Source: Schistocerca nitens
Taxonomy: Eukaryota; Arthropoda; Insecta; Orthoptera; Acrididae
Reading direction: 5' to 3'
DNA: 64,000 nucleotides
Assembly (NCBI RefSeq): GCF_023898315.1
Contig: NC_064616.1
Coordinates: 704,535,389 to 704,599,388 of the forward strand
A program made the position numbers and the translations under genes. The notes under the pieces are model-generated. The model ran no database searches. It worked only from the letters and a program-made list of their open reading frames with translations, and was not told where the DNA came from. Positions 11,261 to 21,786 of this stretch are shown here, piece after piece; the first letter of the stretch is position 1; the number at the start of each line of letters is the position of its first letter.

Positions 11261-12254
11261 TGCGCTTACTTCCCCATGTGGTCCTGAAGCTTTTCGCTAA
11301 ATTCGCTTGGAATTCCGTTTCCATCTAGATGACGTATGCTACACAATCCTCATGTAAGATGAGACACTGAGACAAAAAGTTTAATTTATGAACTCCAGGA
11401 ATGCTGTACTCCACGTAAGTAAAAGATGTTCTTTTCTTTAAAGTTACATTACGAGGCTCAGCGACAAATATTGCAATGAGAGAACGCTGATCTCAGCAGT
11501 GTCTCTTTAGCAAACTTGTTTGACATCTCTCTTGTGATGCAAAGACAGCGTGAATTCTCAGTTCTAATCGCGGTGCAGACCAGTTGCACCCTTGGTTGAG
11601 CTCTGGCGCATGCGCCATGCAGAGAGACACAGTGTGTCAAGAAATCTTTGGCAAAAATGTTATTGGACGGAAATGTTATTACCGGCGTGTCATAAAGGGA
11701 AAAGCACCATAGCTATGCTACCATTACATTAAATACTTCAGCATTCGGATGAAAGGCGCTACAAAAATTTGGGTAACGCGCAGTTTCAAATGCGATATGT
11801 TGCATTGGGATGACGCGCTGTTTACCTCTGAATCATGGACGCAGACGTAGCATAAATCCTCGAACCGAAGACAAGACTTCCTTCAGGAAATGCCTCAGCC
11901 TACAGTGTTGGCGGACTGCACAGATAGCGGACTTAGAGAATTTACAGCGTGGCCCATTTATTTGTCCCATGTCACGATAGGAGCGGACTCAGATTCTGCG
12001 GTGGCCGGCCGGCCAGCCAGGTTTTATGTCCACGAGAGTACGTCAGTGACAGTACAATCGTTCTGCAGTTAGTGCCAAATGCCGGTTTCCTAAACATTCT
12101 CAACAGAGTTTCACGAAAGGAACGTCGTCTTCACTCCATTTGAATTCACAGACGTTTTCCATGAAACAAACTTCTGAATTGCTTCAATGTATTTCCTTAA
12201 TTCAACCTGCTAAGGATCCCAAACATTCGAGCAGTCTCAAGAATGGGTCACACT
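11261..12254. other. Unannotated interval
   Basis: Nearly 1 kb with no recognisable repeat or coding signature; open frames are 64 codons or less. Confidence 0.5.
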
Positions 12255-12263
12255 ATTGCTCAA

Positions 12264-13787
12264 ATGGAAATGGAAGAGGAAATGGAAATGGAAGAGGATG
12301 TAGATGAAGATGAAATGGGAGATAAGATACTGCGTGAAGAGTTCGACAGAGCACTGAAAGACCTGTGTCGAAACAAGGCCCCGGAAGTAGACAACATTCC
12401 ATTAGAACTACTGACGGCCTTGGGAGAGCCAATCCTGACGAAACTCTACCATCGGGTGAGAAAGATGTATGAGACAGGCGAAATACCCTCAGACTTCAAG
12501 AAGAATATAATAATTCCAATCCCAAAGAAAGCAGGTGTTGACAGATGTGAAAATTACGAACTATCAGTTTAATAAGTCACGGCTGCAAAATACTAACGCG
12601 AATTCTTTACAGACGAATGGAAAAACTGATAGTAGCCGACCTCGGGGAAGATCAGTTTGGATTCCGTAGAAATATTGGAACACGTGAGGCAATACTGACC
12701 CTACGACTTATCCTAGAAGCTAGATTAAGGAAAGGCAAACCTACGTTTCTAGCATTTGTAGACATAGAGAAAGCTTTTGACAATGTTGCCTGTAGTACTC
12801 TCTTTCAAATTCTGAATGTGGCAGGGGTAAAATACAGGGAGCGAAAGGTTATTTACGATTTGTACACAAACCAGATGGCAGTTATAAGAGTCGAGGGACA
12901 TGAAAGGAAAGCAGTGGTTGGGAAGGGAGTGAGACAGGGTTGTAGCCTCTCCCCGATGTTGTTCAATCTGTATATTGAGCAAGCAATGAAGGAAACAAAA
13001 GAAAAATTCGGAGTAGGTATTAAAATCCATGGAGAAGAAATAAAAACTTTTAGGTTCGCCGATGACATTGTAATTCTATCACAAACAGCAAAGGACTTGG
13101 AGAGCAGTTGAACTGAATGGATAGTGTCTTGAAAGGAGGATATAAGATGAACATCAACAAAAGCAAAACGAGGATAATGGAATGTGGTCGAATTAAGTCG
13201 GGAGATGCTGTGGGAATTAGATTAGGAAATGGGACGATTAAAGTAGTAAAGGAATTTTGCTATTTGGGGAGAAAAATAACTGATGATGGTCGAAGTAGAG
13301 AGGATATAAAATGTAGACTGGCAATGGCAAGGAAAGCGTTTCTGAAGAAGAAAAATTTGTTAACATCGAGTATAGATTTAAGTGTCAGGAAGTCGTTTCT
13401 GAAAATATTTGTATGGAGCGTAGCCATGTATGGAAGTGAAACATGGACGATAACTAGTTTGGATAAGAAGAGAATAGAAGCTTTCGAAATGTGGTGCTAC
13501 AGAAGAATGCTGAAGATTAGATGGGTAGATCATATAACTAATGAGGTTGTATTGAATAGGATTGGGGAGAAAGAAGTATGTGGCACTATTTGACTAGAAG
13601 AAGGGATCGGTTGGTAGAACATGTTCTGAGGCATCAAGGGATCACCAATTTAGTATTGGAGGGCAGCGTGGAGGGTAAAAATCGCAGAGGGAGACAAAGA
13701 GATGAATACACTAAACAGATTCAGAAGGATGTAGGCTGCAGTAGGTACTGGGAGATGAAGAAGGTTGCACAGGATAGAGTAGCATGA
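12264..13787 (+). pseudogene. RTE-type LINE reverse transcriptase, frameshifted
   Basis: Reverse transcriptase of a non-LTR retrotransposon, which would copy element RNA at a nicked target. Visible motifs in order are NKAPEVDNIPLELL (finger region), DQFGFRRNIGTREAI, FVDIEKAFDNV (motif A), VRQGCSLSPMLFNLYIE (motif B) and FRFADDIVILS (motif C with the catalytic Asp pair). The thumb and C-terminal part follow: FCYLGRKITDDGRSREDI, then SETWTITSLDKKRIEAFEMW. The endonuclease domain is absent because of 5' truncation. At least three breaks (near 12570, 13110 and 13590) disrupt the frame. The minus-strand copy at 60221-61163 is the same family and helps confirm the reading. Confidence 0.88.
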
Positions 13788-13833
13788 AGAGCTGCATCAA
13801 ACCAGTCTCAGGACTGAAGACCACAACAACAAC
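12264..13833 (+). mobile_element. 5'-truncated RTE-like LINE (copy 1)
   Basis: Target duplication ATTGCTCAA at 12255-12263 and 13834-13842 delimits a 1570-bp copy ending in CAA repeats. It encodes only the reverse-transcriptase half of the ORF. Frames run 12243-12572, 12617-13111, 13117-13593 and 13578-13787, separated by frameshifts or stops. Confidence 0.92.
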
Positions 13834-13859
13834 ATTGCTCAATACGCTGTCTGCTTTTT

Positions 13860-14043
13860 AGATTTACCGAGCGAGGTCGCGCAGTGGTTAGCACACTGGA
13901 CTCGCATACGGGAGGACGACGGTTCAAACCCGCGTCCGGCCATCCTGATTTAGGTTTCCCGTGATTCCTCTAAATCGCTTCAGGCAAATGCCGGGATGGT
14001 CTCTCTGAAAGGGAACTGCCGACTTCCTTTCCTTTCCTTCCCC
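13860..14043 (+). repeat. SINE type D, 3' truncated
   Basis: tRNA-like head CGCGCAGTGGTTAGCACACT with B box GGTTCAAACCC, then the body TTTCCCGTGATTCCTCTAAA. Its 3' end runs into an antisense LINE fragment. A fuller copy is at 19609-19843. Confidence 0.75.
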
Positions 14044-14705
14044 ACTTTCATAGAGTTCTCCCAGTAAACCATGTCGACCATTTGTCTTCCCTCCTACCGA
14101 CCTTACATCCTCGTTCCATTTTTTATCGCTTTGCAGCGTTAAAGCTAGATATTTAATCGGCGTGACTATGTCAAGCAGCACATCACTGTATTTGAGCTTT
14201 AGATGATTGGTTTCATCTGCATTAACTCATATTTTTGAACATTTAGAGCAAGCTGCCACCCATCACACCAAAAAGAAAGTCTAAGTTAGCCTACATCCTC
14301 CTATAGCCACTCAGCAGCGACTCTGTACCGCACATTACACCGCCTTCAGCAAGGGTAACTTTAGTTTCGCAAAGGCGATGTTTTCTAAATTCGTGATGAT
14401 TTATAGCCAAAAGCTTTTCTGTCCCAAAGAAATGTATTATATTAGAACTTAAAATGTTCTCAAAAATTCAGTAGCAAACCGACGCTAAGGATACTGGTTT
14501 GTAATTTTGCCTGTCCGTTATTTTACCTGGAGTCACTTGCCCTTTTCTTCAGTCGCTTGGTACTTTGCAACTGGCGAGAGATTTGTGATAAATTTAAGCT
14601 TAGTAAGGAGGCAGACCTATCGACTTATTTGTTTTCCAGTCTAATAATTCCTAACGCAAAGGATGCCTATTTTTATATTCTTCATTCGTGGGTCTGTGTG
14701 ATGGT
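14044..14705 (-). mobile_element. Antisense LINE fragment (same group as 23.9-29 kb)
   Basis: On the minus strand, 13924-14181 includes the RT thumb motif DIVTPIKYLALTLQSDKKWN, which matches DIVTSFKYLAVTLRSDIKWN in the LINE at 28.5 kb. Upstream on the minus strand, to about 14705, are degenerate stretches that look like RT core with internal deletion. No frame is intact. Confidence 0.7.
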
Positions 14706-14902
14706 CAAACTATGATACGAGGTCCTTCAATAAGTAACGCAACACATTTTTTTTCTCGACCAATTCCGCTGGAAAGAAAGTGGAATTTGTTGTGGGACAT
14801 CGTGGAATATTCTCTTTTCAGCCGCTATAGTTTCTTGAAGTTCCTATAGGAGGCGATGCTACGAGTAGCGTTCAAAATGGCGTCTGTAATAAAGGTGGGT
14901 TC

Positions 14903-15595
14903 TGTAGTGGACTGACAAGGCAGCCAGTCCACAGTGACGGGTAACCGAAAGGCACGCGTACACACACGCCGACTGGCGTTAAGTCTGAAACAGGATACGT
15001 GATGAAAGCTATAAAGAAAAGAACGGAGCTTCTCGTATACTTAACTTTAATTCATTGTGGTACATTTCTCTTGATAATACAAGTGAGACTCTCTCCAGAT
15101 ATGTCCGCAGCTCGTGGTCGTGCGGTAGCGTTCTCGCTTCCCACGCCCGGGTTCGATTCCCGGCGGGGTCAGGGATTTTCTCTGCCTCGTGATGACTGGG
15201 TGTTGTGTGATGTCCTTAGGTTAGTTAGGTTTAAGTAGTTCTAAGTTCTAGGGGACTGATGACCATAGATGTTAAGTCCCATAGTGCTCAGAGCCATTTG
15301 AACCATTTCTCTCCAGATATGGTTAATGCGCCTTGCTAGGTCGTAGCCATGGACTTAGCTGAAGGCTATTCTAACTGTCTCTCGGCAATTGAGAGAAAGG
15401 CTTCGTACGTGTAGTCGCTAGCAATGTCGTCCGTACAACTGGGGCGAGTGCCAGTACGTCTCTCGAGACCTGCCTTGTGGTGGCGCTCGGTCTGCGATCC
15501 TGACAGTGGCGACACGCGGGTCCGACATGTACTAATGGACCGCGGCCGATTTAAGCTACCACCTAGCAAGTGTGGTGTCTGGCGGTGACACCACA
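14903..15595 (-). mobile_element. Solo LTR (Ty3/gypsy-type), carrying a SINE
   Basis: 5-bp target duplication GGTTC at 14898-14902 and 15596-15600. Much of the sequence matches the LTRs of the element at 54458-60075 (for example GACCGCGGCCGATTTAAG and the end GGTGACACCACA). There is no internal region, consistent with recombination between two LTRs. The SINE at 15104-15307 accounts for the extra length. Confidence 0.93.
15104..15307 (+). repeat. SINE type B inside solo LTR
   Basis: Target duplication TCTCTCCAGATATG at 15090-15103 and 15308-15321. Head with GGGTTCGATTCCCGGCGGGG, shared 3' tail ending TTTGAACC. Confidence 0.95.
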
Positions 15596-16190
15596 GGTTC
15601 CAAGTAGAAAACTGTCATTGTGTTTCTTTTGGCGGAAAATCAGAGCATCGCAGATATTCATAGGCGTTTGCCGAATGTATACGGAGACCTGACAATGAAC
15701 AAAAGCACGGTGAATCGTTTGACGAGGCGTCTGTAATCATCGCAACAAGGTCGAGTAAACAGTCCGATCTCCCGCGTGAAGGCCGGTCGCACACAGCTGT
15801 AACTCCTGCAATTTTGGAACGTGAGGACACTCTCATTCGAGGTGATTGATGGATGATCAAACACCTCGCTGCTCAACTAGAAGTCTCTGTAGGTAGGCCT
15901 GACACACTTGTCCACCAGGTGGGGTACTGAAAGGTGTGTGTCTGCTGCATTCCTCGCCGCCTAACGAAGGACCATCTGTGCGGAACTGCTTGCTCGTTAC
16001 GAGGCTGGTCGTAACTATGTTTCGTCGATTATAGTCACAGGCGATGTGACAGGTGAAGCATGGGTTCATCACTTACAACCGGAAGAAAAACGGCAATCCA
16101 TGGAATGCCGCCACACCACCTCCCCTCCGAAGGAAACGTTCAAGACAGCACCCGCAGCCGATAAAGCCACGGCGACTGTCTCATGTTTTT

Positions 16191-17744
16191 ATGACTTTTA
16201 TTAAGTATGCCTGGTAAGCTGCACAATATGCAGAATAACGGCCACGACCTTTTCTTACAGCATCCCAATTCTGCCTAACTAAAGCTAGTAATTACTGTGA
16301 CGTGCAGAAATGCATTTAGTTTTCCTTTCCCAGGTGTGCCTGGTGTGAAGAAAATTTTTGTTTTCGTCATCCGACAAATATTTCGTATTTTTGTGACGCT
16401 TTCTGTAAATAATCAAGGAACTAATTCAATGTTAGCAAAATGTACATTATTCAATATTTATTCCGTGCTACTGAAACTGTTATAAAATATTTCATGTCAA
16501 CATATTAGACCCACTATTGATGGAAGTTGTTTGTAGTTTAACACTATACATTACTTTGATTTTCTTTCCTCTGCTAGTCACTTGTGTAACAGTTAGATCT
16601 GCAATAGTGTAACTGATGATTTCAACTGCGAGTTACTTAAAAAATTATTGATTTGATGCTTTTTGGAATGGTTTAACAGCTTAAAATTCGCGTGTGTGGA
16701 CTCTGCACTTCGCGCTTCGTTCTCGTGCATGGGTACGTCTACCTATTTGTCGAATCGGGCGCCAGGCAGGAAGGACTGTGCAAACCGTTGTTATAAGCGG
16801 TTCTCCGTGCGGCAAAAATGAGTAGCTTTAATATTTTTCTAAAAATACTTGCAGTGCGCTTTAGCAGCTAAAATTCTGACAGTGCGTCTGTTACTGTGTA
16901 TTCTTCCTGTATCAAGAATTTGTGTTAGGTTTCAACATGTCGGACTGGACCATTCCCTTGTAACTTCGAAATGACGAGAAATTGGAAAAAAAATCTACTA
17001 CCCCGAAGCTTCAAATGATGGGAAGCCTTCTGACTGTCAGAAACAGAGCGCCTGTGCTAGGTTTAAGTCTGTATAGCTCACTGATAAGCTTTCATGCTTG
17101 TCAAACAATTGCGACTCTCTTGTGTGTATATAGAAGGATAGGAATAGCAGAGGTAGTAACTTGAGTTTTGTTTGTTTAAACGTGCAATACCGATACACTT
17201 GCTGAAGTTCACCCGCCCTGCGCAGTGCCAGACAATATCTAATCCGACTCACAAAGGACAGGGCCGACGGGAACAGTACACCACTCGCCGCACAGCCTCG
17301 CTGCTGCGGGACGCGTGCTCATCCAGGTTACAATGCAGGCCTGAAGCCCTATCACAGCAGTGCCGTATTCATGTGGGTATCTAATTGCGCTCCTGCCAAC
17401 AACTCCCCCACCACTCTAGGCAACTGTGCGGCATCAGTGGTCTATCTCACAGCTCTCACCGAGTGTCGAAGCTCACAAGATGTTTGCATCGGTATACCAC
17501 GTCATCAGTTACGAACATAAGCAGCTGTTTGTCACCTACTGGACACTACCGCCTGTTTTCCCCTGTTACGGCAGCTTCCCATTTTTTTTTTTTTTTTTTG
17601 AGCTAGGAGGTCTTTGTAGGAGCTACCACAACAGCAGTGGAGGCAGTACCGGATTTTTTTTTTTTTTACCAGGCTCTGCCTTTAGTGGAAGCTAATACGC
17701 AAACATCAGCACTGCAACCCAATAACACTACACACACGCCCAAT
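16191..17744. other. Unannotated interval with two T tracts
   Basis: No recognisable gene or element. T runs at 17582-17599 and 17654-17667 may be remnants of retroposon tails or assembly-sensitive homopolymers. Confidence 0.45.
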
Positions 17745-18230
17745 ACGTTTCCGCGAGAAGGTCAAATACCTCGGTATCTGGCTGAACAGGAAACTACTCT
17801 GGGGGGACCACATTCAACACGTGACCAACAAAGCAAACGCGAGGCTCAAACAACTCTACCCTATGCTTAACAGGCGTAGCACACTGAATAGGAGGGTGTC
17901 TAGGTCCATGTACATGACACTTATTCGACCCCTGATGACGTACGGAGCCCCTGTCTGGGGATACGCTGCGCCCACTCGCCTGCGCCGTCTGCAGCTCATA
18001 TAGAACAGAGTACTCAAAATCATAAGCAACGCTCCGCGCTACACACGCATCGCGGACCTTCACCAGGAATACGGCTAGATACCATCTTGCAGGTATTCCA
18101 AAAGCTCTCCACACGACTGTACAATAACACGAGACACTCGCGCAACCCGTTTATCCTTTCTCTGGGTAACTACGAACAGATCCATAGATTGAAGCATAAC
18201 AGACCAAAGACACTATTAGCTAGGAACTAA
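17745..18230 (+). mobile_element. Jockey-like LINE fragment (RT C-terminus)
   Basis: Conceptual translation across small frame breaks gives VKYLGIWLNRKLLWGDHIQH, ANARLKQLYPMLNRRSTLNR, TLIRPLMTYGAPVWGYAAPT and ISNAPRYTRIADLHQEYG. These are the thumb and C-terminal motifs of jockey-clade LINE polyproteins. The catalytic core lies upstream and is missing. 18231-18759 is unrecognised and may be its 3' part. Confidence 0.8.
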
Positions 18231-18759
18231 ACATCTATGGTCCATAGCACGCTAACACGACGGTACTGGCGAGCCCCTGCAACACAGCTACTACTGGTAA
18301 TCCCAGATGCTCACCCGCCGTAAAACAGGCAATCGCAGGGAAACCGTACTGTACACAGCACGCAAACCAACCACATACACCCCCTACACTGTCTGTGAGC
18401 CGATCTATAACCGATCGCCCACTAATGTACAACGACCTCGAACTGTTGCAGGGACGCAGAAACTGCAGCAAGCCCCACAACGAGCTCCAGCAACGACAAA
18501 GGTAACGATGCACGATACCTCGCACTAACATAACCACACCTTGCATGCACTGTCGCAGATAGCAAGCCGCTACTGCCCTTACTACCCGTCCTACTGTCGC
18601 AGAGATTTTTTTTCCCTTGGCGCTTGCCTTGGCACTTTTTTTCCTCTGGCCTGACAACCGCTACCCTTCGATCGCTTTCGTCCACTTTCTATCTCCTGAT
18701 GGACCATGTTAATGAGTAATCTTACTCAGACGCATGGATAACATCACAGCCCGAATCCT

Positions 18760-19490
18760 GTGACTCCTGATTCAAAAACTAACATGTTATACGGAGGTGA
18801 CAGTAGAACTTTTGGTTTGGTCACCACGTTGGTGTGGGCGTGGAGGGGCCCCATCCTTTGTGGAGGGAGGTAATCGTGACATCTATGGCTTTATCCAAAG
18901 TTCACAGGAGGGCTATGAGCTCTGAAACAACTGTAACTCGACAAGTGCACTAACAAACGCAGGCACTAGTGCTAACACTAGCAACCTCCATTTGCGCAGA
19001 AGCGTTGGCTGTCGAAATAGGCCTTTTAAGCGCCAAAGCAAAAGATATAGTGAATGAGGGAGGCTGCGTGGCCTTATATATCTTCTTGGTCTCACCATAC
19101 AGGATACGTTTTGATGTGTTAGTCTCCTGTATCTTCCTTTCTTCATGGAAGACACTGTAGTTCCTAGTGAGACAGAATGATTCCCAGAGCAGTTTACACA
19201 CTTCAGAGAATAGGAGCAATCAGCTCCATTGTGGTGGCCTTACCACATTTGCTACATATAGCTTCACCCTTATATTCTACGGTGGTGTACCCAAAGTGCT
19301 GGCATTTAAATTAGCGCGTTGGGTTGGGAACACAGGGCGTAGATTGAGTCGAATGGAGCGTGCCTTGATATGCTCTAGGAGTTTCGTGCAACTGAAGGTA
19401 AGGATGAAGAAGTTAGATTTTACGATGTCCCAACCTGCCCCTTTTCAACATAGTTTGCATATCAACACCACACCACGACCGCGTACACGA
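18760..19490 (-). pseudogene. LINE ORF1 (gag-like) fragment with CCHC knuckles
   Basis: On the minus strand near 19230-19330 a CCHC-like series can be read: a degraded C-x2-C-x3-H knuckle (FKCQHFGYTTVE), then EAICSKCGKATT, then a CVNCSGNHSV-like repeat across a frameshift. This order of zinc knuckles is typical of the nucleic-acid-binding ORF1 protein of jockey/I-type LINEs. Downstream frames (about 18950-19155) are continuous but low complexity. Frameshifts and stops are present throughout. The relation to the nearby RT fragment at 17.7-18.2 kb, on the opposite strand, is unknown. Confidence 0.6.
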
Positions 19491-19520
19491 TTTCTCACGT
19501 AGTCCTGTCCCAAGTTTAGA

Positions 19521-19590
19521 TTGGCTCTGAGCACTATGGGACTTAACATCTATGGTCATCAGTCCCCCCCCCCTCCCCCCCCCCCCCCCC
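19521..19590 (-). repeat. 5'-truncated SINE tail ending in a C/G tract
   Basis: Only the last ~45 bp of the shared SINE tail is present, joined to a run of about 25 C (plus strand) broken by one T. Flanked by AGTTTAGA at 19513-19520 and 19591-19598, so the homopolymer is inside the insertion. Confidence 0.8.
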
Positions 19591-19608
19591 AGTTTAGAGC
19601 TGATAGGC

Positions 19609-19843
19609 TCCGAGCGAGGTGGCGCAGTGGTTAGCACACTGGACTCGCATTTGGGAGGACGACGGTTCAATCCCGCGTCCTGCCCTCCTGATTTAGGTTT
19701 TCCGTGATTTCCCTAAATCGTTCCAGGCTAATGCCAGGATGGTTCCTTTGAAAGGGCACGGCCGACTTCCTTCCATGACCCTCCCTAATCCGATGACACC
19801 GATGACCTCACTGTTTGGTCTCCTCCCCCCAACAACAACCCAA
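19609..19843 (+). repeat. SINE type D
   Basis: Head GGCGCAGTGGTTAGCACACT with B box GGTTCAATCCC, and a body ending GGTCTCCTCCCCCCAACAAC. Target duplication CTGATAGGC (19600-19608) against CTAATAGGC (19844-19852). Confidence 0.88.
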
Positions 19844-20169
19844 CTAATAGGCGTCCTATTGTATTGTGGGAGATCACTGCTGTTATGAAATACTGCTAGA
19901 GGCTATAAACTCCCCATAGTGCAATACCTGATACTACTTTTAAGCCTTAAATTCCGTCGTCATTAAGAATAATATGACAGCTGCTAGAAAGTCTCCATTC
20001 CAGTCATAAATCAGATCTGATATTCCGTATGGTGTCCTTACGGCGACAGCGCGGAACTGTATCGATCAAGACAGCAACTTACACACTTGTATCTGATGAC
20101 TTCTGGATGACTTCTGGGTCTCGTGGAAGTACAGAGCGAGCTGAGTTCCACAGAAACATTGTTTATGTT

Positions 20170-20417
20170 GTCCGCAGCTGGTGGTCTTGCGGTAGCGTTC
20201 TCGCTCCTCGCGCACGGGATCCCGGGTTCGATTCCTGGCGGGGTCAGGGATTTTTCTCTGCCTCGTGATGACTGGGTGTTGTGTGTTCATCATCATTTCA
20301 TCATCATTGACTCGCAAGTCGCCGAAGTGGCGTCAACTAAAAAGGACTTGCAATACGGCGGCCAAACTTCCCCGCATGGGGCCTCCCGGCCAACATTGCC
20401 ATACGATCATTTCATTT
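20170..20417 (+). repeat. SINE with type B head and a different tail
   Basis: Target duplication CATTGTTTATGTT at 20157-20169 and 20418-20430. The first half matches type B up to GACTGGGTGTTGTGTG; the second half (CATCATTGACTCGCAAGTCG, ending CATTTCATTT) is unlike type B. Confidence 0.92.
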
Positions 20418-20792
20418 CATTGTTTATGTTATACATGCTGACATACTGTCTCCACAGAGATCATAGAATGAATTCCAAAATTACAAAGCAGGACATTAGG
20501 AACACAGATCTTTAGTTGTGTGCACCAACTCGATGATAGTTCTTGGAACTGGGAGTGACTGTTTAGCAGCATGTGGTGATTCAGTGTGACACAAGCATTT
20601 GGTAGGGTTTCTGGATGTATATAGCATCAAGTCTTTACGAAATTTCCGTGAGATTCCGATTTGGTAGTTGTCATTTTTTTCAATCAGTCCGACGGAATAC
20701 CTATTAACCTCGAAGATTTGGGGAATGTATCAGCAATGGGAAGTATGCCCTGGAGATTAACACGGATAGCAGAACGGGAGGAAATTGGAGTG

Positions 20793-21310
20793 TGTAGTGT
20801 CGGCAGACTTGCCAACACTACGCACACTAATTGAAAGAGGCGGCTAAGATGCACGCGCTAACTCACGAAGGATGGAGTGAGGTCTGAAACAGGATTCGTA
20901 ATGAATGCTATAAAGAAAAGTACGTAGCTCCTTGAATACTTAACTTTTAATCCATCCTTGTATACATCGTTCTTGATGAGACATCTGGAGATTGTGGCGA
21001 TACAAGTGAGACTCTTTAGATACATGCAATGTTACAAATGGCGCCTTGCTAGGTCGTAGCCATGGACTTAGCTGAAGGCTATTCTAACTGTCTCTCGGCA
21101 AATGAGAGAAAGGCTTCGATCAGTGTAGTCGCTAGCAAAGTCGCCGTACAACTAGGGGCGAGTGCTAGTAAGTCTCTCGAGACCTGCCGTATGGTGGCGC
21201 TCGGTCTGCAATTACTGACAGTGGCGACACGCGGGTCCGACATGTACTAATGGACCGCGGCCGATTTAAGCTACCACCTAGCAAGTGTGGTGTCTGGCGG
21301 TGACACCACA
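20793..21310 (-). mobile_element. Solo LTR (Ty3/gypsy-type)
   Basis: 518 bp, flanked by GAGTG (20788-20792, 21311-21315). It ends GGTGACACCACA and shares GTCTCTCGAGACCTGCC and GACCGCGGCCGATTTAAG with the LTRs at 54-60 kb, but is clearly a different subfamily, closer to the solo LTR at 14.9 kb. Confidence 0.93.
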
Positions 21311-21423
21311 GAGTGCAGTGTTATAACTGCTTGTTAACGTTTTTTGCAGTAAAATTTCTCGGAAAATATGACGTTCACTGAAACAGTTTCTACAACTACT
21401 GCCACGTAAATATAACGTGATGG

Positions 21424-21773
21424 GGTATAGAAAAATTTACGCTACTAGTCACAATAAAAGATTATTTATTCGTCACACGATCGGGAAAAAGTGTCACCAC
21501 AGCATAATTATAATCTTTATGTAAGAACAGATATATTTTCGATAAATGCTACCTTTCCATTTGTAATTGCTCCACATGTATCTGTTTAGTCACCATTTCT
21601 TTGTATTTAAACAGTGATCTCCAACAATATAAACACCTGGGGATGGTCACAAGCCAGAAAACGGTCGTGTGATGAATAAAAAACCTTTTATTGTGACTGG
21701 TAGCGAAACTTTTTCTATACCCTATAAAGGAACACCCACGGAGTTCAGTAGCATCCACTATGAATAAAATTCA
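21424..21773. mobile_element. 350-bp insertion with internal inverted repeat
   Basis: Perfect 13-bp direct repeat TATAACGTGATGG at 21411-21423 and 21774-21786. Inside, 21425-21495 is repeated inverted at about 21655-21722 (GTCACAATAAAAG blocks). The long TSD suggests retroposition; the inversion resembles twin-primed LINE insertions, although a foldback origin is possible. Confidence 0.75.
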
Positions 21774-21786
21774 TATAACGTGATGG

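Larger units (their letters stand above)
14876..16188 (+). pseudogene. Mariner transposase relic
   Basis: A DD34D-type mariner transposase by similarity of its N-terminal helix-turn-helix and of the WVHHLQPE segment that precedes the second catalytic Asp in this family. The reading frame is split by the solo LTR after about 8 residues, has a stop shortly after the LTR (GSK then stop), and has several later frameshifts. The second and third catalytic residues are not recoverable; sequence ends near TATVSCF, where functional copies read ATVFWD. It is dead. The LTR target repeat GGTTC lies inside the coding sequence, so the mariner is older than the LTR. Confidence 0.75.
14718..16190 (+). mobile_element. 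Mariner-like element, interrupted and 3' truncated
   Basis: Starts after TA with CGAGGTCCTTCAATAAGTAA, which resembles mariner ends. The transposase start (ATG 14876) is followed after about 8 codons by a solo LTR (14903-15595). Beyond it, the frame gives a mariner helix-turn-helix (AENQSIADIHRRLPNVYGD). Near 16060-16180 come EAWVHHLQPEEKRQSMEW and a degenerate catalytic region. No 3' terminal repeat is found. Confidence 0.8.

Noticed and set aside
18235-18657. 140-codon minus-strand frame as a membrane protein
   Set aside because: Hydrophobic and Cys-rich without a domain, antisense to a region continuous with a jockey-like LINE fragment; probably chance.
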